Below are positions 45,540-52,721 of a DNA stretch of 64,000 nt, in pieces. Source of the DNA: a virus; IMG/VR virus record IMGVR_UViG_3300028030_000001, positions 1-64,000 of that record; one strand, written 5' to 3'. Position numbers and translations under genes: made by a program. How positions within the stretch are numbered: the stretch's first letter is position 1; every line of letters starts with the position of its first letter. Under the pieces are notes generated by a model. That model worked only from the letters and a program-made list of their open reading frames with translations, searched no databases and was not told the origin of the DNA.

Positions 45540-46342
45540 CTGTTTATTCTCTCATGAGCTAAGTCAACATATTCTTGCATAATATCTATACCGACAAATT
45601 TCCTGTTTAACTTTCTACAAACAACGCCTGTTGTCCCACTGCCCATAAAAGGATCAAGGACTGTATCATTCTCATCCGTAAAACTTTTTATAAAAAACTC
45701 CACTAATTTTCCAGGGAAGGTAGCGGGATGTTTAGCTTTAAGAGTGAACTGGTTGCTTACATTGTTAGCGTGTATCACGTTTGATGGTCTTGTTATCTTT
45801 ATTTTTCTCAGATTTGTTTGTTCAAGCCCTGCCATGCCACTACCATTAACAGGCTTACCACACTGTTTCCTATAAGCACGAGCTACGCTTTCAGGTTTTA
45901 TAGGTGTACCGCAAGCTGTAGGATTAAATTTTATGTTTGTAGGTGTGTCTTTTGTAAAATGGTAAACAGGCTCAAAAGCGTTTTTGAATCTACCTTTGAG
46001 CGCACCAGGAAACGGGTTCTTAATCCAACAAAGCTCATCCACAAACATAAAACCTATTTCACGTTTAAGAGAAATAATCAAATCAAAGACATACAAACTA
46101 CGTTCACCTTTATTCGTGTGAGGTTTTATGTTCAAGAAAAAGCTGCCTGTAGGCTTAAGTACACGCTTTAACTCTGCAGCAATAGGCTTAAACCAATCTA
46201 CATATTGTGATTCAGGTATTCCTCCGTACACGTTCTTTCGCCTGTCAGCGTAAGGAGGAGAAGTAAAGACCATATCTATAGAGTTATCAAAGATATTTTT
46301 TAGTAATTCTCTGCAATCGCCTTGTATCAATGTAATATCCAT
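45536..46342 (-). CDS. DNA methyltransferase, TSPPY type
   Basis: 268 residues from the ATG at 46342 (TTG at 46351 also possible). Catalytic motif TSPPY at residues 27-31 near the N-terminus and AdoMet-binding DPFMGSGTT near residues 230-238, the beta-class order (catalytic motif first). TSPPY is typical of N4-cytosine enzymes, though beta-class N6-adenine enzymes also exist. Probably protects phage DNA from restriction. Its stop overlaps a promoter -35. Confidence 0.9.
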   Translation of the reverse strand: MDITLIQGDCRELLKNIFDNSIDMVFTSPPYADRRKNVYGGIPESQYVDWFKPIAAELKRVLKPTGSFFLNIKPHTNKGERSLYVFDLIISLKREIGFMFVDELCWIKNPFPGALKGRFKNAFEPVYHFTKDTPTNIKFNPTACGTPIKPESVARAYRKQCGKPVNGSGMAGLEQTNLRKIKITRPSNVIHANNVSNQFTLKAKHPATFPGKLVEFFIKSFTDENDTVLDPFMGSGTTGVVCRKLNRKFVGIDIMQEYVDLAHERINS

Positions 46343-46347
46343 AAGTC

Positions 46348-46530
46348 TCAATACACAAGTGATTCGTTCAAGTCCAATACACGCAACAAATTGTCTATCT
46401 GCTCTACGTCAGGCATGTTTTCATCACCGAAAAGTTCTTCATACCGTTCCTGAAGATTAGCGCATGTAACAGGCGAAAAAAACCAGCCTGCGCCACGTTC
46501 TATGTCGTCAGCTAAATTTATTTCGATCAT
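46348..46530 (-). CDS. Small acidic protein, function unknown
   Basis: 60 residues, GAGGAGAC site before the ATG. Acidic and helical (DENMPDVEQIDNLLRVLD). Between the two methyltransferase genes; no motif. Confidence 0.7.
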   Translation of the reverse strand: MIEINLADDIERGAGWFFSPVTCANLQERYEELFGDENMPDVEQIDNLLRVLDLNESLVY

Positions 46531-46542
46531 GGTTCTGTCTCC

Positions 46543-47130
46543 TCAATTAAACCACCTTATCACAGGTTCACCTTTGAATCCTTTTACCCAAACGAACCAG
46601 GCATAAGCCACAGCACGACTCACATTTTTGGTAAATTCACCATTCTTTGCACAAACCAGTCTTGAAGCAGAAACATAAACTACTTTTGGAGGATATTTCT
46701 GAAACATCTTTTTACGTTTCTTACCTTCAAGAAACTGAAGTTTAAGAAACATTGCTACTTTTCTACCTTCGGGTATTATCTCAAGTGCATGTTCCACAAA
46801 CTGTTGTGCAAGTTTGTATGGAGGGTTCGTGATTATGTCGCCGTACCATCGTGTAATACCAAAGAAATCTTGAATTTGCCCATATCCGTATGAATATTTA
46901 TCATAACTTGTTACAGGTATCTTATGTTGTTCAAGTACCTTTGATATATGACCTTCACCGCAAGCGGGTTCAAGCACGTTATTAAACTGTTCAAGTTCTA
47001 ACAGAAGTTCAACAGCTTTCGGTTCAGTAGCATAGTAATCATGTTTCTGTCTATCATCCTCTGTATGAGAAGATGCACCAAGTGTTACATAGATACTCTT
47101 TTTGTTTCCTGTCCAGTCTTTATTACTCAT
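46543..47130 (-). CDS. DNA adenine methyltransferase-like protein, NPPY type
   Basis: 195 residues from the ATG at 47130. AdoMet motif LEPACGEGHI (53-62) comes before the catalytic TNPPY (101-105), the gamma/class I order for N6-adenine methylation. YVSASRLVCAKNG follows as in small phage methyltransferases. Different in order and motif from the neighbouring TSPPY enzyme, so two target sequences are likely. Confidence 0.85.
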   Translation of the reverse strand: MSNKDWTGNKKSIYVTLGASSHTEDDRQKHDYYATEPKAVELLLELEQFNNVLEPACGEGHISKVLEQHKIPVTSYDKYSYGYGQIQDFFGITRWYGDIITNPPYKLAQQFVEHALEIIPEGRKVAMFLKLQFLEGKKRKKMFQKYPPKVVYVSASRLVCAKNGEFTKNVSRAVAYAWFVWVKGFKGEPVIRWFN

Positions 47131-47140
47131 CACCTACCTC

Positions 47141-47168
47141 AAACCAAAACGGGCACGTTACGTGCCCG
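47141..47168 (-). terminator. Rho-independent terminator before the methyltransferase genes
   Basis: CGGGCACG (47150-47157) pairs with CGTGCCCG (47161-47168), 3-base loop. On the - strand it is followed by TTTTGGTTT. It lies just after the 230-residue protein gene. Confidence 0.75.
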
Positions 47169-47193
47169 CTTACCTGTCCGTTTACCTATCCGG

Positions 47194-47886
47194 TTACACC
47201 ACCACTATACACTCAGTATTGTCCTGAATAAATGTTTGTACTTCTGCCGCAACCTGGGCAAGCTCAATCTCACCATAGGCCAGAGACAGTGATACTTTAC
47301 CGTTCCTGTCCATACGCACAAAATAGGGCAGTGTTGTATCGACTTCAGCAAACATACATTTTGGCTTCAGTTCTACCGAATCACCGATGCTCTTGTGCGC
47401 CAGACTTGTGATTCCGTTCTTCACCACTACCTGCTGAGACACACCGTTATCACGAAGTTCTGTCAAATGCTCCTGACTGATGTTGGACATGAACTCAAGC
47501 AAGGACGGGGCACTGGCTTCTTCAAAGTAAAAATTCCGCTTGAACGCTTTGAAAAAATCTGACAGTTCGTAACTGTTTCTGAGCATAGTATCAACACTTT
47601 CCGTGTCTGTCTTTGCAATGCACAGTTGTGGCCGCTTTTTCGTTGTCGTATCCGGTTTACCAAGACATATCACCTTGAATGCTCCTGCTATGACAATATC
47701 TACAGCATCCCTGAACAACGTATTTACGCAGTCACAGAAACCCGCCAGAGTTTTTGTATAGATCGGTTTCGGTTCATACGGTTCGATGTACGACCAGTCA
47801 CCAAAACCGATTTCCCGGCCGTTTTCAGCCTTGTGTATGCCTGTGGCAGTCATTTCCTGAATCTTCTCTATTCCGTCTCGTGTCAT
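47194..47886 (-). CDS. Conserved phage protein of unknown function
   Basis: 230 residues, GAGG site before the ATG. Mixed alpha/beta; contains YTKTLAGFCDCVNTLF and LELKPK-type strands. It is paired with the 105-residue gene upstream in a layout I associate with phage replication modules. No catalytic motif found. Confidence 0.75.
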   Translation of the reverse strand: MTRDGIEKIQEMTATGIHKAENGREIGFGDWSYIEPYEPKPIYTKTLAGFCDCVNTLFRDAVDIVIAGAFKVICLGKPDTTTKKRPQLCIAKTDTESVDTMLRNSYELSDFFKAFKRNFYFEEASAPSLLEFMSNISQEHLTELRDNGVSQQVVVKNGITSLAHKSIGDSVELKPKCMFAEVDTTLPYFVRMDRNGKVSLSLAYGEIELAQVAAEVQTFIQDNTECIVVV

Positions 47887-48204
47887 TTACTTAACCTCCT
47901 GTAGTTGTGATACTGACGTATCTTTCAGAGACAGATCAGCTTCGCTGATGTCCACACCTGAGCCTGTTACACCGGACAGAACCTGGGTTGTGTGCGGAAC
48001 TGGAGCGAGTTTGGAGTTGACGATGGTTTCAAGCTGTGCCAGGCCACGATTGTTCTTGTCAGGTTTCAGCTTCAGCTTGATGTTGATTTCTCGCACCGCA
48101 TCAGGCTTTGTCCTGAGATCGTGAATGTTTTGAACCACTTTGGCTAGCTCTTCTTCGAAAAGCTCTGCCAATGCACCCATACCAATGTCTTCGAGTTTAA
48201 GCAT
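47887..48204 (-). CDS. Conserved small phage protein
   Basis: 105 residues, AGGAG before the ATG. The pattern ELFEEELAKVVQNIHDLRT, REINIKLKLKPD and NSKLAPVP matches a small phage family sometimes labelled replication-terminator-like; that label is not well supported. Followed immediately by the 230-residue gene. Confidence 0.75.
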   Translation of the reverse strand: MLKLEDIGMGALAELFEEELAKVVQNIHDLRTKPDAVREINIKLKLKPDKNNRGLAQLETIVNSKLAPVPHTTQVLSGVTGSGVDISEADLSLKDTSVSQLQEVK

Positions 48205-48301
48205 AATTCTACTCCTTTCTTGTTAAGGTTTACTCATTCTCTACACATATAGATTACACAAAGAATCATATGCGCTCCGTAGCGGCTGGTGATCTTTTGT
48301 G

Positions 48302-48799
48302 TTAGCACTTAACCTGCGCCTTATTGAAACGCTCCCAACATTCGAGCTTATTTTTCTGGTTCCGGCATCTTGAAAGAAGCGACCCCAGCAACGAACCGCC
48401 GTGGAGTCTTTCACAGTCATCAACGAAACCGGGAATCCCATGACAAGCTGCCTGGTCTGCAAGCATCGGGCAAGCAAGCTGTTTGACGTGTTCCGGCATT
48501 TCTCCGCGCAGAAAGTCATCATAACTAACCCCTTTTGCCGCCATATCCACAGTTCCAATGCCTGCAAATTTTGTCTTTTTTGGGGCGATTATAAACCCGT
48601 ATGATTGTTTATACACACGAGTAACACCATCTCTTATTTTTCTTCCGGTAAATTCTTCATACTCGAAGACGTAATGTTGTCTCCCGGTTCCGTTGCAAGT
48701 ATGACAGATAACTGCCGCCCCGTTTCTTTCCGACATACCGACATAAACTCCAGTCCCGTTACAAGACTTACACTCAATATCTTTTTCAATCCGCTTCAT
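48302..48799 (-). CDS. DnaJ-type zinc-finger protein
   Basis: 165 residues from the ATG at 48799, which has GGGAGGAG upstream (a longer reading to 48832 lacks one). Two CxxCxGxG motifs, CKSCNGTG (10-17) and CHTCNGTG (32-39), form one zinc centre like half of the DnaJ zinc domain. Further Cys lie at the C-terminus (LACPML, SRCRNQ, LECWE). No J-domain. Function unknown. Confidence 0.8.
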   Translation of the reverse strand: MKRIEKDIECKSCNGTGVYVGMSERNGAAVICHTCNGTGRQHYVFEYEEFTGRKIRDGVTRVYKQSYGFIIAPKKTKFAGIGTVDMAAKGVSYDDFLRGEMPEHVKQLACPMLADQAACHGIPGFVDDCERLHGGSLLGSLLSRCRNQKNKLECWERFNKAQVKC

Positions 48800-48850
48800 T
48801 GTTCTCCTCCCGGTTATAGAATGTGTTAACAATGCGCTGAGCCAGACCGC

Positions 48851-48991
48851 CTACCCGCTGGCGGTTGTGCGTGCGTCTTGCTGGTGTTGTTCTGGTTGTT
48901 CATCATCTACCTCCATACCTGCAATCCGGCGGCTGGCAGCCCTTGACGTTAGGTGTCGATTAAAATATTCTTCAGCAATATCGTTTGACAT
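48851..48991 (-). CDS. Possible small protein (46 residues)
   Basis: ATG at 48991, stop TAG at 48851. The product starts MSNDIAEEYFNRHLTSRAAS and is polar with a Gln/Asp-rich end. The ribosome site is weak. An overlapping 26-codon frame at 48826-48906 has GGAGG close to its double ATG and is an alternative. The region is also more GC-rich than its surroundings, and a + strand terminator-like hairpin covers the start codon. Confidence 0.4.
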   Translation of the reverse strand: MSNDIAEEYFNRHLTSRAASRRIAGMEVDDEQPEQHQQDARTTASG

Positions 48992-49009
48992 ATTGCTTTT
49001 AATTTTTTA
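48974..49009 (+). terminator. Terminator-like hairpin on the + strand within the leftward module
   Basis: AGCAATAT (48974-48981) pairs with ATATTGCT (48990-48997), followed by TTTAATTTTTT on the + strand. A + strand promoter-like TTGACG (48943-48948), 17 bases, TATTCT (48966-48971) lies just upstream. No + strand gene is evident. Confidence 0.5.
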
Positions 49010-49054
49010 ATGAGTAACAGCTTTCATATGTAGTGTTTTAATAATTTTCCTCAA

Positions 49055-49489
49055 TTACGCTCTCTCTATCACTTCAAAAAACTTGTCAGCCATTACAGAA
49101 CCTTCCTCAATATACTCATCTTTATCCAGTTTCAGGTGTTCAGTGTATTCTCGAAGCAAGTCTTGTAAATCATCAATAATCACACTACGTTTCCGGCTCG
49201 TTTCGCCATGCAATGTCTCAAGAATTGCAAGCCAGAAATTGATAACACCTGCCATAGTTGCGCCCTTGAACACGTTTTCAGCATCAAACGCATCAAGTTT
49301 ACGTTCAACTGTTTTGATATACTTGACAGCTTTCTTACCTCTCAAAACACTTACAGGCCACTTTGATAACGCATCCGTAGCTGCTTTATGAACTTCTTCA
49401 AGAGCAAGTTCTGGAAAGTGTGGGGCAAGCGTCTCGGCCATGCCAGCGATTGAGGCCAGGATTATGTCTGTTTTCATTCGGGCAGTCAT
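49055..49489 (-). CDS. Helical protein of unknown function
   Basis: 144 residues from the ATG at 49489; a GTG at 49504 is possible. Almost all helical (ELALEEVHKAATDALSKW, DLQDLLREYTEHLKLDKDE). No motif recognised. Confidence 0.7.
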   Translation of the reverse strand: MTARMKTDIILASIAGMAETLAPHFPELALEEVHKAATDALSKWPVSVLRGKKAVKYIKTVERKLDAFDAENVFKGATMAGVINFWLAILETLHGETSRKRSVIIDDLQDLLREYTEHLKLDKDEYIEEGSVMADKFFEVIERA

Positions 49490-49518
49490 GGTTATTACTT
49501 TCACTTGTTAAGCAACTG

Positions 49519-49746
49519 TTATAAATTGTTTCTAAAACAGTGCAAACCCTTAATAACTTGGTGTGTTGTTAAACCAGCCTTACACAATGTTTTACTGGCA
49601 AACAGCACACGCTCCTTCAAATTGTCATCAGTTAAGTGAGATGTATCAAACCCGAAAAACGTTAAATGTTCACGTATTCTTTGTATGCAAGTTTTTTGTT
49701 GATATACTTTGAACCATGTAACTATATTGAAATTAGTTATTATCAT
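49519..49746 (-). CDS. Small protein of unknown function
   Basis: 75 residues. Helical and basic with several Cys (KTCIQRI, LCKAGL, LHCFRN). Weak ribosome site. Unrecognised. Confidence 0.6.
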   Translation of the reverse strand: MIITNFNIVTWFKVYQQKTCIQRIREHLTFFGFDTSHLTDDNLKERVLFASKTLCKAGLTTHQVIKGLHCFRNNL

Positions 49747-49805
49747 TTTTAGTGCTCGTCGTTTTGGGATAAAACCAATACAGAAGTAAAAATATAGTTT
49801 ATCTA

Positions 49806-50078
49806 CTATTCAGTCCAACACTCTTCACTTCTGTTTATAAGTCCGTCACGTTGTTCAGTATATTTATCTAACTTTCGTTGCAACTGTTCGATTTTACCGT
49901 TCAACAACGACACAACAAACTCATACGCTTCACAGTATGTATCAAATATACGACTATATTCCGTATGTTTTAACTCTCTGTTACCTCTAATCCATATAGA
50001 TTTTTCTGTTTCACGCTCAACTTCTATTTCATGTATGATTCCGTCAGGCCAACGTGTTTTAACTCTGTACTTTTTCAT
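49806..50078 (-). CDS. Small charged protein of unknown function
   Basis: 90 residues from the ATG at 50078, which is better spaced from GAGAGGGG than the ATG at 50084. Beta-rich first half and a short coil (LLNGKIEQLQRKLDKYTEQR). Unrecognised. Confidence 0.7.
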   Translation of the reverse strand: MKKYRVKTRWPDGIIHEIEVERETEKSIWIRGNRELKHTEYSRIFDTYCEAYEFVVSLLNGKIEQLQRKLDKYTEQRDGLINRSEECWTE

Positions 50079-50080
50079 AT

Positions 50081-50248
50081 TCATCCCCTCTCAGTGTACT
50101 CACATATAGCTTCTTCGCCACAATGTTCACAAATCACGTAATCTTCGTCTGCTGGGTCTTCACAATCATTTTCACACAATTCACCACAGTAAGGACAAGT
50201 CCATACATACCTTTCTTCTGTGTAAGCTACAAATTTTTTAATTTCCAT
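50081..50248 (-). CDS. Small zinc-ribbon protein
   Basis: 55 residues from the ATG at 50248 behind GGGAGG. CPYC and CEHC pairs (residues about 18-21 and 40-43) form a zinc ribbon, with an acidic spacer holding two more Cys (GELCENDCEDP). Confidence 0.7.
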   Translation of the reverse strand: MEIKKFVAYTEERYVWTCPYCGELCENDCEDPADEDYVICEHCGEEAICEYTERG

Positions 50249-50483
50249 TTTTAACCTCCCAATCTTCACACTCAATCACACTCCGACTCTGTTTCGGACA
50301 TACGCCCTTATGACGGCAATTCAAGCATATGTTATATGCCTTCACTTCGTCTTTATATCCGCAATGCGGACAGAACATAATATTGTCAGTGTCGATTACA
50401 TAATCTCCTATTGTCCAATGACCGTGACATACCCCGCAACGGAAGTGATACAGAGTCTCTTTTGTGTAGGATAATTTACTCAT
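50238..50483 (-). CDS. Small protein with two zinc-ribbon-like CxxC pairs
   Basis: 81 residues from the ATG at 50483 behind GAGGAA. CGVC and CPHC, then CLNC..GVCPK, give at least six paired cysteines. Next to a second zinc-ribbon gene. Function unknown. Confidence 0.7.
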   Translation of the reverse strand: MSKLSYTKETLYHFRCGVCHGHWTIGDYVIDTDNIMFCPHCGYKDEVKAYNICLNCRHKGVCPKQSRSVIECEDWEVKNGN

Positions 50484-50695
50484 TTTTGATTCCTCAAATA
50501 TTCTCGATACGGTAACAGACACTCTTTGAACAAAACCACTGTTCCGTCATCAAGTCTGCACTTATACTTACCATCTTCAAAACCTGTGAATACAGCAGGT
50601 TGTAATGACTCATCAGACTTATTCCTGACAAGCACATTACAACCTGCTGTCATATACACACCAGTTCCAGAACTAATCAGCAATTCCAACTCCAC
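50480..50695 (-). CDS. Small SH3-like protein, start uncertain
   Basis: 71 residues from a GTG at 50695; an ATG at 50653 would give 57. The C-terminal part reads LQPAVFTGFEDGKYKCRLDDGTVVLF, a small beta-barrel pattern. Overlaps the upstream gene by 19 bases if the GTG is used. Confidence 0.6.
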   Translation of the reverse strand: MELELLISSGTGVYMTAGCNVLVRNKSDESLQPAVFTGFEDGKYKCRLDDGTVVLFKECLLPYREYLRNQK

Positions 50696-51018
50696 TTCAA
50701 AGTCTCACCGATTACTTCCTGGAGACTGCTTATGTCCATGATTTTCTTTGTGGCAGTAACCTGAACCTTGATACACTCAAAGAAATGATTTATACGACCT
50801 TCTGCTTTGAGCCTGTTGTAAAATGTCTCAGGATCAATAGGGGCATACTTCTTGGCAGACTTCACAACCAAGACGCCTTCATCAGCCATATATGTCCCAG
50901 GCTTGTCTATATCCAATTCCTTCTTTATGGCCTTCAACTGAGCCTCAAGCTCCTTGATCTGATTATTAATCCTGCAAGCCTTGTTGATAAGTGATGCTTT
51001 CCTTCCGGTAACTTTCAT
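50677..51018 (-). CDS. Gam-like or coiled-coil protein of unknown function
   Basis: 113 residues with a full CACGAAAGGAGACA leader and its own promoter. The N-terminal coil (NKACRINNQIKELEAQLKAIKKEL) followed by a beta part (GTYMADEGVLVVKSAKKYAPIDPETF) resembles small phage proteins that package a short domain after a coil. No firm family. Confidence 0.75.
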   Translation of the reverse strand: MKVTGRKASLINKACRINNQIKELEAQLKAIKKELDIDKPGTYMADEGVLVVKSAKKYAPIDPETFYNRLKAEGRINHFFECIKVQVTATKKIMDISSLQEVIGETLKWSWNC

Positions 51019-51065
51019 GATTTGTCTCCTTTCGTGATTAAGATTAACGATTAACGATTAAGACT

Positions 51066-51094
51066 ACAATAACATACGTTTTACAGTATGTCAA
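51066..51094 (-). promoter_or_regulatory. Leftward early promoter with palindromic spacer
   Basis: Minus strand TTGACA (51094-51089), 17-base spacer, TATTGT (51071-51066). Same 30 bases as the promoter at 45511-45539. Just downstream, at 51034-51062, lie short GATTAA/GATTAAC tandem repeats. Confidence 0.8.
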
Positions 51095-51157
51095 CAACTT
51101 TTTATTCGTTCATACTAATTTTCACACCTTGCTTTTTATTAAAATCGTTAAAACTCA

Positions 51158-52690
51158 TTACAGAGTTTTAACAAAATTTGTTGAAAAAGAAATAGGTGAT
51201 ACAAACTCTTCCAACAAACTTTTTAACTTGTACCGATTCAACTTCTTCGGTACAAGTCTTCCAAACGCATCAGCATTATGCAACTTGGACTTCAGAACAT
51301 CTGAAGTCAATCTGTTACATAAATTCATTGATGCATTATGGTCTGCATTATCTTCATATCCACATTGAACACATTTGAAATCTTTTTGTGTCAAGCGATT
51401 CTTTCTGTCTATAAATCCACAATCAGAACATTGTTGAGACGAATATGAAGCATGAGTTACATGAACTCTGATTCCTAACTTTTCTCCAATTCTTACAAGA
51501 GCATTCTTAACACTACTTAAATGAAGAAGTTTAGAAAGTCTAATCCATTTGATTCCAAACTCTTCACAAAAACCGAATTTATCTTTGAGTAACAAATCTT
51601 CAACGACTAAATCTGTTACTCCTTTATTGCTTAATGTTCTTAGAATATTGGAGCAAAGATAATCAAAATAACCTTTCAATCTCCTATGGATTTTCTTCAG
51701 TTTCTTTAATTGTCCAGAGTCAAGATTTTGATAACCAATCTCATCAAACTGTTTCAAAAGTTCAATCTGTTTCTTGATAAAATTTCTATCAAAGTCAAAT
51801 TCAGTTCCATCTGAACACACAGCAAAATTATGTTTCAGATTTACATCCAGACCAACAGCTCTGTAACACTCTGAAACGAAATCTGGGTCATCAGCATTGC
51901 AGGTTGTAACTACATGTACTTTACTTTTGTTCTCTCTTCTAAAAATGAGAAACTCTTTTGCAATCAATTTATCTGGGGTATGATAATCAAAATTAGTCTG
52001 TAACGGCAGATAAATCCCGCCATAACCTTTCTTAAGTTTCAGATAAAGCCACCAATTATAAAGGCTATTTGTTTCATCTTGTACTATTTGAGCATAATTT
52101 TTAGATGCTTTCAAAACTGCTTCATTCTTGTACTCAATCTTTCTAACATTAGATATTGCTCTTTGACGAATTTGTTGAGAAATCTTAACAATTCTATCGA
52201 AATATGGTTTTGACTCGTAATAATTAAGTGCTTCCTGGAACCAATCATTTTTGGCAGATTCAAATTGTTCTGGATTTAAGTAAACCAAAAATTTGATAAA
52301 TTTGCTTAAATTAGTTGGCTTTTTTATTAACTTAAAATTTTTTACGTCTCCAACCTTATGTTTCTTGGTTTTTCTTTTGTAACGAGAAACTTTAATGTCT
52401 TTCTGTATCTTTAGATTTACTTTCTTTAATTGAGCTTTAACACTGTTCTCATACAATCTAACTTGAAACTGATATTCTTTCTGAATATTACAAGCTGGGA
52501 CTATATCAGAAGTAAACTGAGCATATTGTTGGAGTAGAACTTTCTTGTTCGTTATAAGACAAACAAGATTATCAAAGATATAATCATTGATTTTGTCTCG
52601 TAACCAAGTCAATTCATTAAAAACCAAATCAAGAACATCATTCTTGCTTTGATTCTGTCTGTATGCTGTATATCTTTGTGATTTAATCAT
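51158..52690 (-). CDS. tnpB: TnpB-type RNA-guided nuclease homologue (IS200/IS605 family, no TnpA)
   Basis: 510 residues, ATG 31 bases after the upstream gene's stop. RuvC catalytic residues look intact: D282 in AVGLDVNLKHNFAV, E364 in DLVVEDLLL, D450 in DNADHNASMNL. The zinc finger is complete (CSDCG at 421 and CVQCG at 440). The length is above the usual ~400 of transposon TnpB. The gene is more AT-rich than its neighbours. No tnpA is near. In this family the guide RNA usually overlaps the gene's 3' end, which would be about 51020-51300 on the - strand. Confidence 0.9.
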   Translation of the reverse strand: MIKSQRYTAYRQNQSKNDVLDLVFNELTWLRDKINDYIFDNLVCLITNKKVLLQQYAQFTSDIVPACNIQKEYQFQVRLYENSVKAQLKKVNLKIQKDIKVSRYKRKTKKHKVGDVKNFKLIKKPTNLSKFIKFLVYLNPEQFESAKNDWFQEALNYYESKPYFDRIVKISQQIRQRAISNVRKIEYKNEAVLKASKNYAQIVQDETNSLYNWWLYLKLKKGYGGIYLPLQTNFDYHTPDKLIAKEFLIFRRENKSKVHVVTTCNADDPDFVSECYRAVGLDVNLKHNFAVCSDGTEFDFDRNFIKKQIELLKQFDEIGYQNLDSGQLKKLKKIHRRLKGYFDYLCSNILRTLSNKGVTDLVVEDLLLKDKFGFCEEFGIKWIRLSKLLHLSSVKNALVRIGEKLGIRVHVTHASYSSQQCSDCGFIDRKNRLTQKDFKCVQCGYEDNADHNASMNLCNRLTSDVLKSKLHNADAFGRLVPKKLNRYKLKSLLEEFVSPISFSTNFVKTL

Positions 52691-52721
52691 TTTTATTAAA
52701 GATTAAAATGGTTTTTATCCT

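Noticed and set aside
48241-48567. 108-codon - strand frame overlapping the DnaJ-like zinc-finger gene
   Set aside because: Shadow of the zinc-finger gene, which has a strong ribosome site and clear CxxCxGxG motifs.
51034-51062. GATTAA/GATTAAC tandem units as a CRISPR-like array
   Set aside because: Units are 6-7 bases without spacers; more likely an AT-rich leader or protein site.
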